From: Synergistaceae bacterium
Lineage (GTDB): Bacteria > Synergistota > Synergistia > Synergistales > Aminobacteriaceae
Direction of reading: 5' to 3'
Length of the DNA: 64,000 bases
NCBI GenBank assembly: GCA_017439345.1
Contig: JAFSJJ010000016.1
Location: 97,970-161,969 of the forward strand
Shown here in pieces: positions 24,467-33,332 of the stretch; the stretch's first letter is position 1, and the number at the start of each line of letters is the position of its first letter. A model generated the notes under the pieces. That model was not told where the DNA came from, did not search any database, and saw nothing but the letters and a program-made list of their open reading frames with translations. Made by a program: the position numbers and the translations under genes.

Positions 24467-26128
24467 CTAGAATGTTACTAACGTCCTGAATCTTACTACG
24501 TCGTCGTTGTCTGTTGTCGGTCCGAAGAAGTCGTCCATATCAACGTGTACGTAGTTAAGTCCCATTGTCGTGTAGTCGTTGAGCTTGTACTGGAAGCCGA
24601 TGCCCATCTCTTTTGGTTTCCAATCGCCGCCGTCATAGCCTAAGTTGTCGATCTTATAGCCATAGTAGAAAATGTGCGTTGCAAACTTCTCGTTCCACTG
24701 CTGGCCAAGTGCGATTCTCCAGTACTTCATATCTTCAGGAGCATCTTTTAAGCCGATTGTAGGAGCATAGAAAATCGTGCTGTCGCCGCGTGTATGGAAG
24801 CCTCTGTCATACTGGCCGTACTCGAGCCATAAGCTGCTGTACTTGAGAGCTTCCTGCGATACATCGAACATGACTGCCCAGTGATTTGCATCATCGCCGG
24901 TATCTGCCCAGTAATAGCCAAGTAAATTATCATTCTCGTCACGAGCCTCTGAAGCCATTTCTGTATCCCACTTCTGATGATAGAACACGCCTTTGAATCC
25001 TACACCTTCCATGAAGTTAAGGCGAAGTCCTGCCCACAGTGTCCACATGTTCTTGAAGTTGCGGTCGCCAAGTCTGCCTGCACCGTCTTCAACAAAGCTG
25101 CTGACTTCTTCTGCGTTGTCGCCTACGAATGCCTGGAAACCGAGATCAAATCCGACTTTCTCTGTGAACTGAAGGTTTGCACCGAGCATGAACATCCATA
25201 CATCCCAGCCGCTGGTACTAGTATATGAATAGCCATCGCTTCTAACAAGGGCATAAGCCATATCACTAATACCCATCTCGCTTCTTCTGCCGTTGAAGTG
25301 ATTAGGATGTGCAACAACTGCGTTTACTGAGCCGATTCCGAAGTTCTTCGTAAGTCCGAAGCCGTCCCATCTCCAGTCTGTCATAGGCTGGTCTCCGGTG
25401 AATCCGCCGGTCTCAGGCATACTGACTTTGTATGCGCCTTCCCATGCCCAGCTGAAACGTCCGATTGTGAGCTTCGTGTCATAGAAGAAAGGCATCTCAA
25501 CAAAGAATCTGTCAAGTGTTGCATTGTTGGTGTTGGTAACGCTGTCGCCCCTGAATCTGGCCTGGAAGTGATACTGCTCATCCTCGCCGAACCAGCGGTC
25601 AAAGATTAACTTAGCCTCATCGTAATCGAACGTGGTCTTCTTTCCGTCATTGATACCGCCAAGAAGAGTTCCGTCAGTATCATAAACGTTACGAATATCG
25701 TTATTGTTGCGATATGTAGCCTGAAGTGCTAAGGTTCCGCTGATCTTCCATCCGCCGAGTCTGTCCTCAAGAATTGCGACTCTCTCGTCAAGCTCTGCAA
25801 CTTTTACACCGAGTGCTTCAAGTTCGTCTTTGAACTCAACAACGAGTCTCTTGAGCATCTCAACGTCCTGCTTGCTTGCTTTGGTCATGTCGACAACTGC
25901 GAGAGCTCTTGCTAATGCTGAAGCCATCTCATAACGTGTCGTAGCCTGCTTGCCTTTGTACGTACCATCAGGATAACCTGAAAGGATACCATGTGCTGCT
26001 AACTGACCGATTGCATCATATGCCCAGTGGTTCATCGGAACGTCCATAAACGGGTTAGTTGCCGAGAGGGCGGGTGCTGCAAGTACTGCTACTGAAACAA
26101 TAGCTAATAATAATGCTATTTTTCTCAT
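24467..26128 (-). CDS. SLH-domain outer-membrane porin
   Basis: 553 residues. Signal peptide (MRKIALLLAIVSVAVLAAPALSA), one SLH domain at about residues 24-80 (MDVPMNHWAYDAIGQLAAHG then ILSGYPDGTYKGKQATTRYE), a coiled coil at about 90-125 (heptads in LKRLVVEFKDELEALGVKV), and a beta-barrel with alternating aromatic strands ending in VVRFRTLVTF with a terminal Phe. This is the Omp-alpha/Slp-type layout of Synergistota, Thermotogota, Deinococcota and Negativicutes, where SLH binds cell-wall polymer and the barrel spans the outer membrane. It is probably abundant, with a long 5' leader and a strong terminator. The signal peptide and lineage-specific layout are the best taxonomic clue in the window. 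Confidence 0.9.
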   Translation of the reverse strand: MRKIALLLAIVSVAVLAAPALSATNPFMDVPMNHWAYDAIGQLAAHGILSGYPDGTYKGKQATTRYEMASALARALAVVDMTKASKQDVEMLKRLVVEFKDELEALGVKVAELDERVAILEDRLGGWKISGTLALQATYRNNNDIRNVYDTDGTLLGGINDGKKTTFDYDEAKLIFDRWFGEDEQYHFQARFRGDSVTNTNNATLDRFFVEMPFFYDTKLTIGRFSWAWEGAYKVSMPETGGFTGDQPMTDWRWDGFGLTKNFGIGSVNAVVAHPNHFNGRRSEMGISDMAYALVRSDGYSYTSTSGWDVWMFMLGANLQFTEKVGFDLGFQAFVGDNAEEVSSFVEDGAGRLGDRNFKNMWTLWAGLRLNFMEGVGFKGVFYHQKWDTEMASEARDENDNLLGYYWADTGDDANHWAVMFDVSQEALKYSSLWLEYGQYDRGFHTRGDSTIFYAPTIGLKDAPEDMKYWRIALGQQWNEKFATHIFYYGYKIDNLGYDGGDWKPKEMGIGFQYKLNDYTTMGLNYVHVDMDDFFGPTTDNDDVVRFRTLVTF

Positions 26129-26162
26129 AAAAATAACCCCCTTATAAAATTGTCAATAAGCT

Positions 26163-26380
26163 ATCGTCTTGACGCACTCAGTCTTTCTTTGCTCCTGAGC
26201 TGGGGGTGCCGAAGTTACCTTGTTTCCTTCTGTGCCTTTCACAGCTCCGAGAGGCTTTCTCCGACCTCCTGCGTTACCCTTTGCAAGTCTTTCACTCGTG
26301 AGGCTTCTCTCTGCCCCGTAGTTAGTTGACTGCGCCGGTTTGACGATCTTTCGCTACGTATTTTACGTATTTTCCGTAGC
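26163..26380 (-). ncRNA. Structured 5' leader of the SLH porin mRNA, class unknown
   Basis: The 335-bp gap upstream of the porin is purine-rich on the transcribed strand and full of nested stems. GCTACG/CGTAGC forms a hairpin (26353-26380). AUCGUC (26342-26347) can pair with GACGAU (26163-26168) to close a domain of about 185 nt. Inside are CUGUG-aaagg-CACAG (26230-26244), a CUCAG/CUGAG stem (26177-26199) and several GAAAG-type loops. The porin GGGGG ribosome-binding site lies just downstream. No riboswitch class known to me fits. A regulatory aptamer, thermosensor or stability element is possible. Pairings were read by eye. Confidence 0.5.
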
Positions 26381-26463
26381 ACGCGAATATATTACAACAG
26401 GGTCTTAATTTTGGGAATAAGTAATTTTACGGATATTGCTTTACAGTAATATTAATGACGGAG

Positions 26464-26868
26464 TTATACGACAATCACGCAGGGTTCGTTATAGAGGGCT
26501 AAATTGTCATCGTGAGTGAGAAATGTCATGTCTTCTGATTTGGCCTGAGCGATTAATATTCTGTCAAACGGGTCATGATGAGGCGGGGCGTTGTCGGGTC
26601 GTCGGAGGGTTTCGAGGGCATCAACGTGCCATACGTCAAGCGTTAAATCTTTGAATCTTGCGCCTTTGCAGAAATTTACGAGTTCATGATGAGATATGCT
26701 GAGCTTGTCAGGACTCTTGATATGCTTAATTGCTGTCTCCCAGATTGATACGACACTATAAAAGATAACATTGCTCTTGTCGTTGATGAATGAGATTGCC
26801 TTTTGTGATAATTTCGGGTCTTCTGTCAGAGTCCATAAAAGAATATGAGTATCAAGAAGTATATTCAT
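26464..26868 (-). CDS. PIN-domain toxin (VapC-like)
   Basis: 134 residues. The PIN RNase acidic residues are in place: MNILLDTHILLWTL (D6), VVSIWETAIK (Glu), HHDPFDRILIAQA (Asp) and FLTHDDNL (Asp). The variant with LLDTHxLLW and HxDPFDR is the PhoH/DUF-type VapC usually paired with Phd/YefM antitoxins, as here. It follows the antitoxin gene by 2 nt. Predicted action is RNA cleavage upon antitoxin loss. Confidence 0.88.
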   Translation of the reverse strand: MNILLDTHILLWTLTEDPKLSQKAISFINDKSNVIFYSVVSIWETAIKHIKSPDKLSISHHELVNFCKGARFKDLTLDVWHVDALETLRRPDNAPPHHDPFDRILIAQAKSEDMTFLTHDDNLALYNEPCVIVV

Positions 26869-26870
26869 GA

Positions 26871-27110
26871 TTAAATCACCCCGAACATTTTAGCAATTTC
26901 TTCGTTGTCAGCATCGAAATCATCAGGAACAGTGAATTTGCCTTTAGCTATTCCTATTCTTTGTGCCGGTTTAGGATCCCTGTAATAGTCCATAATCTTG
27001 GCTACGGGTTTGCCTTTGCGGGTGATGACGATTTGATTCTCCTCGCCGTCCTCGAGCATACCTAATAGTTCGTAGAGCCTTTCTTTTGCCTGCATAACAG
27101 TAACGTCCAT
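26871..27110 (-). CDS. Phd/YefM-family antitoxin
   Basis: 79 residues. The N-terminal DNA-binding domain of the prevent-host-death family is recognisable: VTVMQAKERLYELLGMLEDG then QIVITRKGKPVAKIM. A C-terminal tail rich in Asp/Glu (FDADNEEIAKMFGVI) would wrap the toxin. GGAGGCAATT lies before the ATG. Phd-type antitoxins usually repress their own operon. The upstream region is AT-rich with TTAATA repeats but no clear operator was read. Confidence 0.85.
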   Translation of the reverse strand: MDVTVMQAKERLYELLGMLEDGEENQIVITRKGKPVAKIMDYYRDPKPAQRIGIAKGKFTVPDDFDADNEEIAKMFGVI

Positions 27111-27230
27111 GATAATTGCCTCCTGATTTAATATTTAATTATTAATATTTTGTGTGTGAATGAATAATAAAGCACATGTTAGAGAATTTGCAACGTTACA
27201 AAGGCTGAAACTCAATGTGTAACGGAGATA

Positions 27231-27261
27231 AATAAAACCTGCCCTGTATGATGTGGGCAGG
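27231..27261 (-). terminator. Rho-independent terminator after ricT
   Basis: CCTGCCC and GGGCAGG form a perfect 7-bp stem with a 10-nt loop (27238-27261). On the minus strand TTTTATTTATC follows at once. It lies 9 nt after the ricT stop codon and ends the tmk-yaaR-holB-ricT transcript. Confidence 0.8.
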
Positions 27262-27269
27262 CATTATGA

Positions 27270-28448
27270 TTATGATTTATCAGCGTTCTTTGCTCTATGT
27301 CTTCGCCGTTTATTTTGATTTTGATTCTGACTCTGATTCTGACTCTGACTCTGAGTTTGACTCTTATTATTATGGGCTCTGCGTTTAGATTGACGCTGTG
27401 ATTCAGTCTTTGCACCTGCAGGAGCTTCACGGGTTACGGAAGGTCTAAGGCTTCTTGCGTTGATTCTGACTGCTGAACGTTCCCTCATTTCACGTTTTGC
27501 CTTCTCTATGCGTTCGATTCGTTCTTTAGCAGCTCTCTGCTTCTCCGCAAATTCTTTGTCGACTCCCCATTCTTCGCCCTTGAGGACTGACTCTTTGAAG
27601 TCAGGAAATTCTGATATTAATACAGGAACAAGTCTCCCTGTGGGAAATCTGATATTAACCTGCTCGCGTCCCAAGTCTAAGCTCTCAAGTATATAGACTC
27701 CCTGTTCAGTGCGTATCTTAGCTCCCGGTCCTGGTAATTTCGCCCATAATTCCGAATATAATTCTTTCTCGTAGGACATACAGCACATTAATCTGCCGCA
27801 TAAACCTGAAATCTTAGTAGGATTTAATTCAGAACGCTGCTCTTTGACAATCTTAATGCTTATGGGTAAAAAGCCCCTGAGCCAGTAACCGCAGCAGCAA
27901 GGCCTTCCGCATGAGGCAATGCCCTTAACTATTCTTGCTTCGTCGCGTATGCCTATCTGCCGCATTTCGATTCGGGTCTTGAACTCGTGAGCCAAGTCTT
28001 TAACGTAAGCCCTGAAGTCTATTCTTTGTTCAGCAGTAAAATAAAAAAATACTTTTTTGCGGTCTAACATGTATTCAACATCAACGAGCTTAATATTTAT
28101 TTCGCTGTGAGATGCTAATAATTCCCGTGCTTTGTGCAGTGCATCGCGTTCAAGATTTCTGCATTCATGATAATTTATTATGTCCTCACAGTCAGCTTCC
28201 CTGATAAATTCAACGTCCTGAACTATAGTCTCAGTCGAGTCTTCAAATGTAATTTTCTCAGAGTGATACTGCTCTGCCTGCTCAGGAGTAACGAGTCCCC
28301 CCGGCAGTCCCATTTCATAGCCCCTGAAAGTTTTTAGCACGAGCCATTTTGTGTGATGATTCTCAAGTTCATTCACGAGTCTATTATCATTTATATTCGT
28401 AAAGCCTAAGTAGCGCGGCTTACCGAAAATCGTCAAGTAAGTTTTCAC
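27270..28448 (-). CDS. ricT: PSP1-domain regulator RicT (YaaT family)
   Basis: 392 residues. The PSP1 C-terminal domain with its cysteine cluster is clear: GIASCGRPCCCGYWLRGFLP and then NPTKISGLCGRLMCCMSYEK. In Bacillus, RicT(YaaT) with RicA and RicF forms an Fe-S complex that stimulates RNase Y-dependent mRNA maturation. The C-terminal 90 residues are a basic, low-complexity tail (KSQTQSQSQNQ then NQNQNKRRRHR) encoded by AGTCAG/AATCAG microsatellite units. The tail is longer than usual for the family. The gene overlaps holB by 29 nt. Confidence 0.88.
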   Translation of the reverse strand: MKTYLTIFGKPRYLGFTNINDNRLVNELENHHTKWLVLKTFRGYEMGLPGGLVTPEQAEQYHSEKITFEDSTETIVQDVEFIREADCEDIINYHECRNLERDALHKARELLASHSEINIKLVDVEYMLDRKKVFFYFTAEQRIDFRAYVKDLAHEFKTRIEMRQIGIRDEARIVKGIASCGRPCCCGYWLRGFLPISIKIVKEQRSELNPTKISGLCGRLMCCMSYEKELYSELWAKLPGPGAKIRTEQGVYILESLDLGREQVNIRFPTGRLVPVLISEFPDFKESVLKGEEWGVDKEFAEKQRAAKERIERIEKAKREMRERSAVRINARSLRPSVTREAPAGAKTESQRQSKRRAHNNKSQTQSQSQNQSQNQNQNKRRRHRAKNADKS

Positions 28449-29148
28449 AGTAAATATTTTCCTCTCTTAGTGTCAGTATAATAATATCGCAGAGCTGAGG
28501 CAGTGATAAATTCTTTCGTTCTGCAATGAGCCTTAATTTCTCGATTCGTTCTGCAAGAATAAAATCTTGTGTCGAAAGCGCATAGTTCTCCCATGATGTT
28601 AAATCGTTAATGATCGAGTCTATATCAGCTGAAGTCTTGCGTGTCCCTGCGAGCCATTCTACCCAGTCAAAGGCATTCTGAGGCATGGGCTTAGAGTCGT
28701 TATTATCTTCACGGAAAATTAAAGCGTTAAATCTTGAGCGGCTTCTCAACGTCGGCAGGAAGAGTCTAGAGTCTTCCATCAAGAACAACAAACATGCATG
28801 TTCGGGAGGTTCTTCGGCCAGCTTGAGTAAACTATTTGCGGCGGACGGCAGTAACTTATCAGAGTTCATGATTACACCTAATCTTTTATTTGACTCTAAA
28901 GGCTTAACTGCTATATCGTTGATTAAATTTCTGCATAAATCTATCGAAGGAGCTTTGTTAATATCTCCCGTAATTAATAAATCCGGGTGATTTGGCCTGT
29001 AGCTTCCCAGTATCAAGGCTGCAAGAGACTCGATTATCTCATCGTGATATTTCAGGGGTGCAGCAATTGCCCGGCAGTGAGGAACGTCTCCTGATTTAGT
29101 CTCGCGCAGGATTTCCTGCCACGTTACATTAAGAGCGAGATCAGACAA
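28420..29148 (-). CDS. holB: DNA polymerase III delta'-like subunit
   Basis: 242 residues from TTG 29148, GGAGG 10 nt upstream, overlapping yaaR by 25 nt. The clamp-loader signature LLPSAANSLLKLAEEPPEHA and the following LLFLMEDSRLFLPTLRSRS are typical of delta'. There is no Walker A motif and no zinc-finger cysteine set, and the protein is shorter than the roughly 330 residues of most delta' subunits. Gene order (tmk-yaaR-holB-ricT) supports the call. Confidence 0.85.
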   Translation of the reverse strand: MSDLALNVTWQEILRETKSGDVPHCRAIAAPLKYHDEIIESLAALILGSYRPNHPDLLITGDINKAPSIDLCRNLINDIAVKPLESNKRLGVIMNSDKLLPSAANSLLKLAEEPPEHACLLFLMEDSRLFLPTLRSRSRFNALIFREDNNDSKPMPQNAFDWVEWLAGTRKTSADIDSIINDLTSWENYALSTQDFILAERIEKLRLIAERKNLSLPQLCDIIILTLREENIYCENLLDDFR

Positions 29149-29579
29149 CCTTTTATTTCCTCCATGAGTGCAAGTGCCTTAGTGCGATTGCCTTCGTAAA
29201 TAAATGCTTCTTCTAACTCGTCCATAGCTTTCTCTGCACGTTCAATAGTTACGTACATTTTGCGGTCAGTTTTACGCCATCTCATATCGCGTTTAATTCT
29301 CATGCCTTTAACAGCGCGCTTTAATAATTCATTCAGGACGTTTCTATATTCTTCGATTAACCTGCCTCCGGGAAAAACTGATAATCTATCCGATAATTCA
29401 TAGAGCTGATCTAGTAAGTCTTCGAGTTCTGCTGCTTCCATTGCTGACTCAAAAGAAAATCCCGATGACGCTATAGAATTCGCCGGAGCTGTGTGATGTC
29501 CTGAACTGCCCCCGTATTCGACTCTTGGCTGTGAAGAGGCTGCAGGTTCTCCTCCACCGCGTTTTATCTGGATCGGCAT
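29124..29579 (-). CDS. YaaR-family (DUF327) protein
   Basis: 151 residues. A Ser/Gly-rich N-terminal stretch of about 45 residues is followed by a helical domain (LEDLLDQLYELSDRLSVFP, LIEEYRNVLNELLKRAVKG, RMKIRD-like charged segment with WRKTDRKMYVTIERAEKAMD) characteristic of YaaR. Its molecular role is not established. It overlaps tmk by 16 nt and holB by 25 nt, the same neighbourhood as in Bacillus. Confidence 0.8.
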   Translation of the reverse strand: MPIQIKRGGGEPAASSQPRVEYGGSSGHHTAPANSIASSGFSFESAMEAAELEDLLDQLYELSDRLSVFPGGRLIEEYRNVLNELLKRAVKGMRIKRDMRWRKTDRKMYVTIERAEKAMDELEEAFIYEGNRTKALALMEEIKGCLISLLM

Positions 29580-30193
29580 TGCTTTATCTCGGCCTCCAGT
29601 CGTGAAATAATTTGATTGAATACTTCATGTTCTGAAAGTTTATCACAGTTTATGACTATAAAATTTTCGCATGACTCTCTATAAAAATTTGCTGCATGTT
29701 TTATCAAAGCAAGTCCTTCTGATTCGAATTTGTCATTAATATTCTTTCGTGAGTTAATGCGCTCGAGTGCTAGTTCAGGAGTTATATCAAGCAGAATCTT
29801 TATGTCAGGTTCCGGGAAATTGCAGGCTCGTATAATGCTCTTCACATGTTCAATATTCAGCTTATGTCCTCCGGATTGATATGCAAGGGTTGAGTCGTTA
29901 TATCGTTCGCAGATAATATTATTACCGGAATTTAACGCAGGGATTATAACTTTTGCAGCATGTTCTGATCTATCAGCTAAGAATAATAATAACTCTGAGA
30001 GGGCGTTATAATCTTTGCTGCCAAGAATGAATTCACGAAGAGTCCTGCCGCCGTCCCAGCCTCCAGGTTCAAACGTGCAGAGAGTCCTGCGTCCTGTGAA
30101 GTTCTCGAGCCACTGAGCTATATTCTTTACCTGAGTGCTTTTGCCACTTCCGTCAATGCCTTCAAGTGTGATAAATAATGCTTTGTCGTTCAT
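29564..30193 (-). CDS. tmk: Thymidylate kinase
   Basis: 209 residues. Phosphorylates dTMP to dTDP. P-loop FITLEGIDGSGKSTQVKNIA, the DRS-like ADRSEHAAKVI segment, and IICERYNDSTLAYQSGG are the conserved Tmk motifs. First gene of the four-gene group, 5 nt after the S55-like gene. Confidence 0.94.
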   Translation of the reverse strand: MNDKALFITLEGIDGSGKSTQVKNIAQWLENFTGRRTLCTFEPGGWDGGRTLREFILGSKDYNALSELLLFLADRSEHAAKVIIPALNSGNNIICERYNDSTLAYQSGGHKLNIEHVKSIIRACNFPEPDIKILLDITPELALERINSRKNINDKFESEGLALIKHAANFYRESCENFIVINCDKLSEHEVFNQIISRLEAEIKQCRSR

Positions 30194-30198
30194 GATAT

Positions 30199-31887
30199 TT
30201 ACTCCAGATTAATAACGCGCTTCTGCATTCCGTCAATGAAGTACTCGGAACTAAATATTTTCAAGCTGCCCTCTTGAATGCGTCTTGATTTAGTCTCGCT
30301 TAAATATTCTTCCTGCTCCTGAGTCAATAAATTATTATTATCATTATTCAGAGCTGCTTTAAGTGCGTCCGCTAATTTGTCAGTATTAAGTTCTATTATA
30401 AGCTCATTGTTTGCGTCGAGTGCTTTAATCTCCGTCAGCATTCTTGAGAGATTATTAATTGACTTCCAGCCCTCTTCAATTGAAGTTTGACCCATAGGCT
30501 GAACGCTGCCTCCTCTTACTATGACTTCACAGACTCCGGAAGCGTCTTCAGGAATCTTCATTGAAAATTTGCGCGTTATAGGCTCTGATCTCCAGCCCTG
30601 CAATTTCACGATAACTTCAATCTCTTCACCGGGCGAGGCACTCTCAGGGACTTTGACATCTTGAATCACCAGGACTCTAGGCTTCTGACTCGCTTCAACA
30701 GTTACAGTGAATCCCATCGGCATAACGTCATTAAACGGCTGAGTCAATAACGCATTGATAATTTCTATAGTCTGGGTGAATGCCTTTGCAATGATATTCT
30801 CTGACTCGTAGAAAATATCTTTCCGCGACCATCCATAGGGAATATTCCGGCCGTCAATGTGCGTGGTAATCTGCATAGTTCCCTGCCCCTTGCGATCCCA
30901 TGCTTCTTCTGCTAAGCCTGTGAAAATGCCCTCGAGTAAAGTCTGAGTGAAGAACTCATCAGCTATGACTCTGAAATTAAAATTTTGAGTAGTATTAGAG
31001 TCTAAATCTTTGAAGATAAATCTTCCTGCTATACTCGGAGCATAATAGCCGAACATGCCGCCGATTCCTGACTCTCGATCCTGAGTTATAGTGCCGTTGA
31101 TTGCAATGGGACTCGTCAGCTTGAATGGAAACGAAACGCTGCCGACCGTGTCATGAACAAAAGTTTTTGCCGCAGGAAAATTCACAGCTCCCCTCTTCAT
31201 GAATGAATGACCGAACGCTATAAATCTGCCGTCGTGTGAAGTCGCCGTTACTGTGCCTGAAGCAGAGAGCTCAAAGTCTCCCCAGACAAGAAGAGCCGAT
31301 ACAGCATCGCCGGGCTTGAGTGTCTCTCGTGATATATTCAGCCCCCCTGAACTCATAGAAACGCCCTGAACAAGGCCAAGTCCCAGAGAGTCAGCAAGTC
31401 TTTGCAGTGCCGGAGTCTTGTTTATTCCCGTTAGAATTAAATCACCTGCTAGAAAATTTTTGCGCGGGTCATGTTTTGATTCAGATTCATAATCAAATAT
31501 TGCGCACATTGACTCAATCGGAGTAATCATAGCTAAAGAATGATCGCTCAAGTCCCAGCCGCTTCTGACTGCACCTGCTAATTTCCCATTAATATACACA
31601 GGAGAACCGCTCATGCCTTTAGATAACTGATGACCCCCTGTAAATTTTATTAATATCTCGCTGGTTACATTTCGGCCAGGTCTTTGAGGTACTACGCTGA
31701 TTATTTTTATAGGGAGTCGAGTCGGCTTCGTTCCCTTTAAGACCGTTAGAATATATCCCGTTGAGCCTGCCTTGAGCTTACTTGCTTTGATAATCGGCTG
31801 CATGGGTACAAACTTCTCTGAGTATGAAGGACTATTAACAGCAAGAATAAATATTAACGCTATGATAAATTTTTTATATGCTTTCAT
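30199..31887 (-). CDS. Secreted SpoIVB/S55 peptidase-domain protein
   Basis: 562 residues from ATG 31887; a GTG at 31896 is an alternative. The N-terminus (MKAYKKFIIALIFILAV) is a signal peptide or anchor. The S55 signature is GHQLSKGMSGSPVYINGKLA, holding the candidate catalytic Ser, followed by AVRSGWDLSDHSLAMITPIE. GHSFMKRGAVNFPAAKTFVHD in the middle resembles the SpoIVB-family His/Asp region. In Bacillus, SpoIVB cuts SpoIVFA during sporulation. No sporulation genes are seen here, so an envelope protease role is more likely. The start overlaps the prfB end. Confidence 0.8.
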   Translation of the reverse strand: MKAYKKFIIALIFILAVNSPSYSEKFVPMQPIIKASKLKAGSTGYILTVLKGTKPTRLPIKIISVVPQRPGRNVTSEILIKFTGGHQLSKGMSGSPVYINGKLAGAVRSGWDLSDHSLAMITPIESMCAIFDYESESKHDPRKNFLAGDLILTGINKTPALQRLADSLGLGLVQGVSMSSGGLNISRETLKPGDAVSALLVWGDFELSASGTVTATSHDGRFIAFGHSFMKRGAVNFPAAKTFVHDTVGSVSFPFKLTSPIAINGTITQDRESGIGGMFGYYAPSIAGRFIFKDLDSNTTQNFNFRVIADEFFTQTLLEGIFTGLAEEAWDRKGQGTMQITTHIDGRNIPYGWSRKDIFYESENIIAKAFTQTIEIINALLTQPFNDVMPMGFTVTVEASQKPRVLVIQDVKVPESASPGEEIEVIVKLQGWRSEPITRKFSMKIPEDASGVCEVIVRGGSVQPMGQTSIEEGWKSINNLSRMLTEIKALDANNELIIELNTDKLADALKAALNNDNNNLLTQEQEEYLSETKSRRIQEGSLKIFSSEYFIDGMQKRVINLE

Positions 31888-32999
31888 TTTTTGCACGCTG
31901 CCTCAAATATTCCATAATAAAATCATTTATATCTCCGTCCAAGACTGCCTGAATATTTCCCTTCTCGTAGTTAGTTCGGTGATCTTTCACGAGCGTATAG
32001 GGGTGTAATACGTAGCTGCGAATCTGGCTGCCCCATGTTGACTCTTTCTTGTCGCCTATAACTGAAGCTAATTCGTTCTGGCGTTCCTGTAAAGCTAATT
32101 CATAGAGTCTGCTCTTCAATACGTGCATAGCTACCTGCCTGTTCATGTGCTGTGATCTTTCGTTCTGGCACGTTACGACTATTCCGGTCGGTATATGAGT
32201 AATTCTTACAGCTGAGTCAGTCCTGTTGACGTACTGTCCTCCTGCTCCTGATGCCCTGAAGGTATCGACTTTCAAGTCTTCGGATTTAATTTCTATATCT
32301 AAGCTGTCAGAGTCTGCGAATTCCGGAGAGACTAACACGCTTGCGAAACTTGTATGTCGTCTGTGATTTGAGTCAAACGGTGAAATTCTCACGAGCCTGT
32401 GAACTCCCCTTTCAGCCTTTAAGAATCCGTAAGAGTTCAAGCCTTCAACGAGAACAGTTGCGCTCTTGATGCCTTCGCCCTCGTCTGTCATAGCTTCGAT
32501 TATGTTAGTCTTGAAGCCCTCGCGCTCGCAGTAACGCAGATACATTCTTAATAACATTCCCGCCCAGTCCTGAGAGTCAAGCCCTCCTGAGCCTGCATGA
32601 ATCATTAATATAGCATTCGATGAGTCATACGGTTCATTGAGCAGTAATAATAGACTCGTGTGTTCGATTTCTTTGCGTAATTCATTGGCTCTGTGATTGA
32701 ATTCTGATTCAAGCTCTGAGTCTTCTGATTCTGAGTCATTCAAAATTTCTTCGAGAGTCAATAAATCTTCGTATTCTGATTTAATATGCTTCCAGCTTTC
32801 GAGTCTTGAATTGACTTCTGCTAATTGTCTGAGAGTCTCTTCGTGTCCGTCTTGAGTCCAGAAATCGGGGCTTGAAGTTGTGCGGGTTAATTCCTGTGAG
32901 CGTGCTTCGAGTGAGGGCAGGTCAAAGGCTGTCCTGCAGCGGTGTAATGAGGTCGTGCAGTTCTTCCAGTTCTGATTTGATATTTTGGTTCGTGTTCAT
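31874..32999 (-). CDS. prfB: Peptide chain release factor 2, with programmed +1 frameshift
   Basis: The gene starts at ATG 32999. Twenty-five codons (MNTNQNIKSELEELHDLITP...LQDSL) end at an in-frame TGA in CTTTGAC (32921-32927). A +1 shift there continues DLPSLEARSQELTR into the long frame, giving 374 residues. RF2 features are the SPF tripeptide in RISPFDSNHRR and the catalytic GGQ in ASGAGGQYVN. The shift autoregulates RF2: when RF2 is scarce, ribosomes slip instead of stopping at UGA. An annotation that starts in the second frame at 32761 would lose about 80 residues. Confidence 0.95.
32921..32927 (-). other. prfB programmed +1 frameshift site
   Basis: CTTTGAC on the minus strand is the canonical RF2 slippery site. 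CTT slips to TTT and reading resumes at GAC. A purine-rich AGGA lies a few bases upstream (CTGCAGGACAG), as expected for the internal Shine-Dalgarno-like stimulator, although it is weaker than the AGGGGG of E. coli. Confidence 0.9.
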
Positions 33000-33150
33000 G
33001 ATAGTATATTAATGTGTTAAAACCTTTCGAGTAATTTTTACGCGCAATAATATCACAAAATCGCGCGCCTTGTCCGAGTGAGTGCGCACACTTAATAAAA
33101 ATTTTTCGCGTGTGAGTCTTTGTTGTGAATGAGTTAATAAAGAGTTTCTG

Positions 33151-33184
33151 TATTAGTAATTGTATTAGTAATTGTATTAGTAAT
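33151..33184. repeat. Three tandem 12-bp repeats upstream of the Na/Pi cotransporter
   Basis: TATTAGTAATTG occurs almost three full times in a row in the 333-bp gap between prfB and the cotransporter gene. The unit is AT-rich. The rest of the gap contains a possible -10 (TATACT near 33269) before the downstream gene and no other recognisable feature. Confidence 0.6.
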
Positions 33185-33332
33185 TAAATGCTTCGTGAAG
33201 ACTTGTAGAGTTTAATATGAAATAATAAGTAAATACTACTCTCAAAAAGTCAAGAAATTATGAATCTGCTATACTCTACACAAGAAAAAATTTAGCTTCA
33301 AAATTTATTTAACAGAAAGGAGAAATTTTCTC

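Noticed and set aside
26163..26380. Cyclic-di-GMP or cobalamin riboswitch before the porin
   Set aside because: The conserved cores of these classes could not be matched. Only a general structured leader is supported.
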